In this document: in pieces, positions 62,120-64,000 of the stretch
Layout: every line of letters begins with the position of its first letter
Position numbering within the stretch: position 1 is the stretch's first letter
NCBI GenBank assembly: GCA_030581615.1
Contig: JAKTTT010000019.1
Span: 248,001-312,000, forward strand
Reading direction: 5' to 3'
Origin: Alloascoidea africana
Taxonomy: Eukaryota > Ascomycota > Alloascoideomycetes > Alloascoideales > Alloascoideaceae
Length of the DNA: 64,000 bases
Translations under genes and position numbers: made by a program
The notes under the pieces: generated by a model
Databases searched by the model: none
The model's input: only the letters and a program-made list of their open reading frames with translations
What the model was told of the DNA's origin: nothing

Positions 62120-63775
62120 ATGTTGTTTTTCAACAAAAACAAACAGACAAAAGAGAAAGAGAAAGAGAAAGAGAAAGAGAAAGAGAAAGAGGAGGTGATT
62201 ACTACGAAGCCATCCGATCTCAGCGAAAACATTGATGTAGAGAAACAAACTACACTTAACGAGCCTGAACAACAACAACCACAACAAGTTAAGGATGGGC
62301 GACCCGATGTGTTCAAATCATTCTTACACGAAGCCATGACAGTTGTTGTGTGTTTTATGGCCCCGGGGACAATGGTAATGTCCAGTTCATCATTCGAGCT
62401 TTCGATCAAAAACATTTCCGAATATTTTGGGATTGTCGGGGGTCGATTAACGTGGGCGGTTTCCGGTATTTCTCTGGCAAACGGCGCATTTTTGCTGCTG
62501 CTTGGAGGGATTTCGGACCGGTTCGGACGCAAAAACAGTCTTGTGCTCGGGTATCTCCTGTTTACGATTTTCTCGCTTGTGGGCGGGTTTTGCACGAACT
62601 TCATCGCCATGAACGTTATGCGTGCGCTTTCTGGAGTTGTGTGCGCGGCTGTGGTGCCAGCGGGTGCGGGCATTCTGGGAGCCACTTACACGCAGCCAGG
62701 CAAGCGCAAGAACATCGTCTTGTCTTCCTTCTCCGCCGGCGCCACGTTTGGCGTCGTGCTGGGGTACCTGGCCGGTGGGATCTGCTCCGAGTACATGTCG
62801 TGGCGGGAGATTCTCTACTTCTTTGCCATTGTGTATGCCGTGATGACGGTCATGGCGTATTTCGTGGTGCCGCCGGAGGTGGACCGGGAGATCGCGGCGC
62901 CGAAGACGTGGCGCGAGGCGTGGCCGGTAGTGCGCGAGCAGGACTGGGGCGGCGCACTTTTGGTGGTGGTCGGGATCGTGCTGTTTGTGTTTGCGCTGAC
63001 CCAGGCGGGCAGCGAGGAGCGCGGGTGGAAAACTCCCTTCATCGGGGCTCTGCTCGCGGTCGGGCTGCTGCTGCTGATCGGGTTCTGCTGGTACGAGGCC
63101 CGGTTCGCGGCAAACCCACTGATGCCCATGGAGCTGTGGCAGATCCCCGATTTTGGGCTCTGTGTCGCAATCATGTCCATCGGGTGGATGCTGTTCACCG
63201 GCGTGCTCACCTACTATCCGGTGCTGTACTTTCGGGAGATTATGGGTGAGCGGCCGTTGGTGGTGATGGGCTACCTGTTTCCAATGGCCGTGGGCGGGTT
63301 CGCTGTGAACTTGCTGGCCGCTCTCACGATGCACCGAATCCCCAGCAAGGTGCTCATTGTGGCTGCCACCGTCGGATTCACATCGGCCGCGCTGATATGG
63401 GCTCTAATGCCTATGGGAACGTCCTATTGGGCCATGCCCTTCCCAGCACTATTGCTAGTGGTGTTTGGGTCTGATCTTGGTTTCAACGTGGTGAACATTG
63501 TGATTCTCAATGCTGCACCCACAAAGTTGCAATCCACCGCTGTGGGCATCTACAACACAATGATCCAACTGGCGACATCCGTGGGACTTTCAGTCTCCGC
63601 TGCGATTGTGAATGGTGTGTATCCGGATTATGGAAAAGCATCCCATGGTGAAAGCGTCCCACTAGATCTCGACCGCATTTTCTCCGGATTCCGTGCTGCA
63701 TTCTGGTTCAGTTTTGGATGTGGATGCCTTGCAGTGGTTCTAAGTTTGTTTGTCAGAGTAGGTCGAGCTGTATAA
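62120..63775 (+). CDS. DHA2-family MFS drug/H+ antiporter (Atr1-like), copy 2
   Basis: 551 residues from ATG at 62120 (an in-frame TTG at 62108 is not a likely start). The membrane part is nearly identical to copy 1, with motif A GGISDRFGRKNS and the same TM4-5 region. The cytosolic N-terminus differs: it carries a Lys-Glu run (KEKEKEKEKEKEKE, coded at about 62150-62187 by AAAGAG units) where copy 1 has MEEKRKEGEE. C-terminal differences are many but mostly conservative (for example VILNAAPTKLQSTAVG against VILNSAPPELQSTAAG). Both copies appear intact, so two functional exporters are likely. Role and substrate as for copy 1; dosage or divergence of regulation may explain retention. Confidence 0.93.
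   Translation: MLFFNKNKQTKEKEKEKEKEKEKEEVITTKPSDLSENIDVEKQTTLNEPEQQQPQQVKDGRPDVFKSFLHEAMTVVVCFMAPGTMVMSSSSFELSIKNISEYFGIVGGRLTWAVSGISLANGAFLLLLGGISDRFGRKNSLVLGYLLFTIFSLVGGFCTNFIAMNVMRALSGVVCAAVVPAGAGILGATYTQPGKRKNIVLSSFSAGATFGVVLGYLAGGICSEYMSWREILYFFAIVYAVMTVMAYFVVPPEVDREIAAPKTWREAWPVVREQDWGGALLVVVGIVLFVFALTQAGSEERGWKTPFIGALLAVGLLLLIGFCWYEARFAANPLMPMELWQIPDFGLCVAIMSIGWMLFTGVLTYYPVLYFREIMGERPLVVMGYLFPMAVGGFAVNLLAALTMHRIPSKVLIVAATVGFTSAALIWALMPMGTSYWAMPFPALLLVVFGSDLGFNVVNIVILNAAPTKLQSTAVGIYNTMIQLATSVGLSVSAAIVNGVYPDYGKASHGESVPLDLDRIFSGFRAAFWFSFGCGCLAVVLSLFVRVGRAV
62150..62187. repeat. AAAGAG hexanucleotide repeat in MFS gene 2
   Basis: Six units encode alternating Lys-Glu near the N-terminus; absent from copy 1, so it expanded after the duplication. 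Confidence 0.8.
62507..63111. repeat. 605 bp identical core shared with first MFS gene (copy 2)
   Basis: Counterpart of 57932-58536. First mismatches at 62506 and 63112. Confidence 0.85.
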
Positions 63776-64000
63776 TAGGAAAAAAACAGTCCTTTAATCT
63801 AGATAAATACATAGAATTATATTCCATTATCATGAAATTGACATGTTACTACTAGAAAGTTTTCAAATTTTCGGGTTTATTTTACAAACATGACATGTGT
63901 CAGCTGTCAAACTCTGATTTGCAAGCACTGTTGTCCGGATAGTGTCGATATCAATGTCGGTGGAAGGAGGGTAACACCCATTCATAATTGGATCCCGTGA
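63776..64000. other. 3' flank of MFS gene 2
   Basis: 225 bp to the window edge, AT-rich at first; from about 63929 it matches the 3' flank of gene 1 (TTGTTGTCCGGAT ... GGATCCCGTGA), showing that the duplicated unit extends downstream and may continue outside the window. Confidence 0.55.

Noticed and set aside
1-64000. CRISPR arrays, bacterial operons, phage or new defence systems
   Set aside because: Introns, gene families and spacing are those of a yeast nuclear genome; no regularly spaced repeats or prokaryotic signals were seen.

Overview
This 64 kb window looks like nuclear DNA of an ascomycete budding yeast from an early-branching lineage (Dipodascaceae/Trichomonascaceae-like; inference). 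Signs: eukaryotic genes with short GT-AG introns carrying CTAAC/CTGAC-type branch points; yeast-type proteins (Adr1, Hsk3, Cmc1, Rtt102, Gyp8, Upf3, Pda1, Erg1, Rnr2); a peroxisomal PXMP4/PMP24 homologue that Saccharomyces lacks; and CTG codons at conserved leucines (for example in the NMAKLWNLP segment of Pda1), so the standard nuclear code rather than the CUG-Ser clade code. The DNA is AT-leaning with GC-rich islands and many 5-7 bp tandem repeats.

Layout. 1-1841: 5' part of an ADR1-like zinc-finger gene (minus), running off the left edge. 1842-9147: a long gene-poor upstream region with a GC-rich island, then a three-exon PXMP4 homologue (minus). 10866-14956: a two-exon full-size ABC multidrug transporter. 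15648-17189: a HapX/Hap43-type CCAAT-complex iron regulator (minus). 19373-22675: three spliced plus-strand genes, HSK3, CMC1 and a membrane RING protein with an oddly split RING. 22941-25814: a large disordered protein of unknown function. 25815-30637: gene-poor, with a 140 bp inverted repeat. 30638-31303: a divergent RTT102. 32985-34793: GYP8-like TBC protein (minus). 35418-36071: unknown protein. 38359-40152: amino-acid permease. 40522-43501: PCI protein (Csn12/Thp1 family) divergent from a three-exon UPF3. 44523-44849: a small Lys/Pro/Ala protein. 45178-45315: a solo-LTR-like fossil. 46317-51213: minus-strand run PDA1 (three exons), ERG1 and RNR2, the last with four MluI cell-cycle boxes upstream. 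51214-64000: long repeat-rich spacers around two tandem DHA2-type drug/H+ antiporter genes that share a 605 bp identical GC-rich core.

There are no operons; neighbours mostly act separately. Shared themes are drug/sterol biology (ABC pump, ERG1, two MFS exporters), mitochondrial metabolism (CMC1, PDA1) and nutrient or iron control (ADR1-like, HapX-like). Seven genes (PXMP4, the ABC transporter, HSK3, CMC1, RING, UPF3, PDA1) need splicing to read correctly; junctions were placed by splice signals plus restoration of conserved motifs. The most notable signals are the converted MFS pair, the split RING, a Hap4-motif protein without a bZIP basic region, the inverted repeat near 28 kb, and a 25 bp motif repeated in inverted orientation upstream of ADR1.
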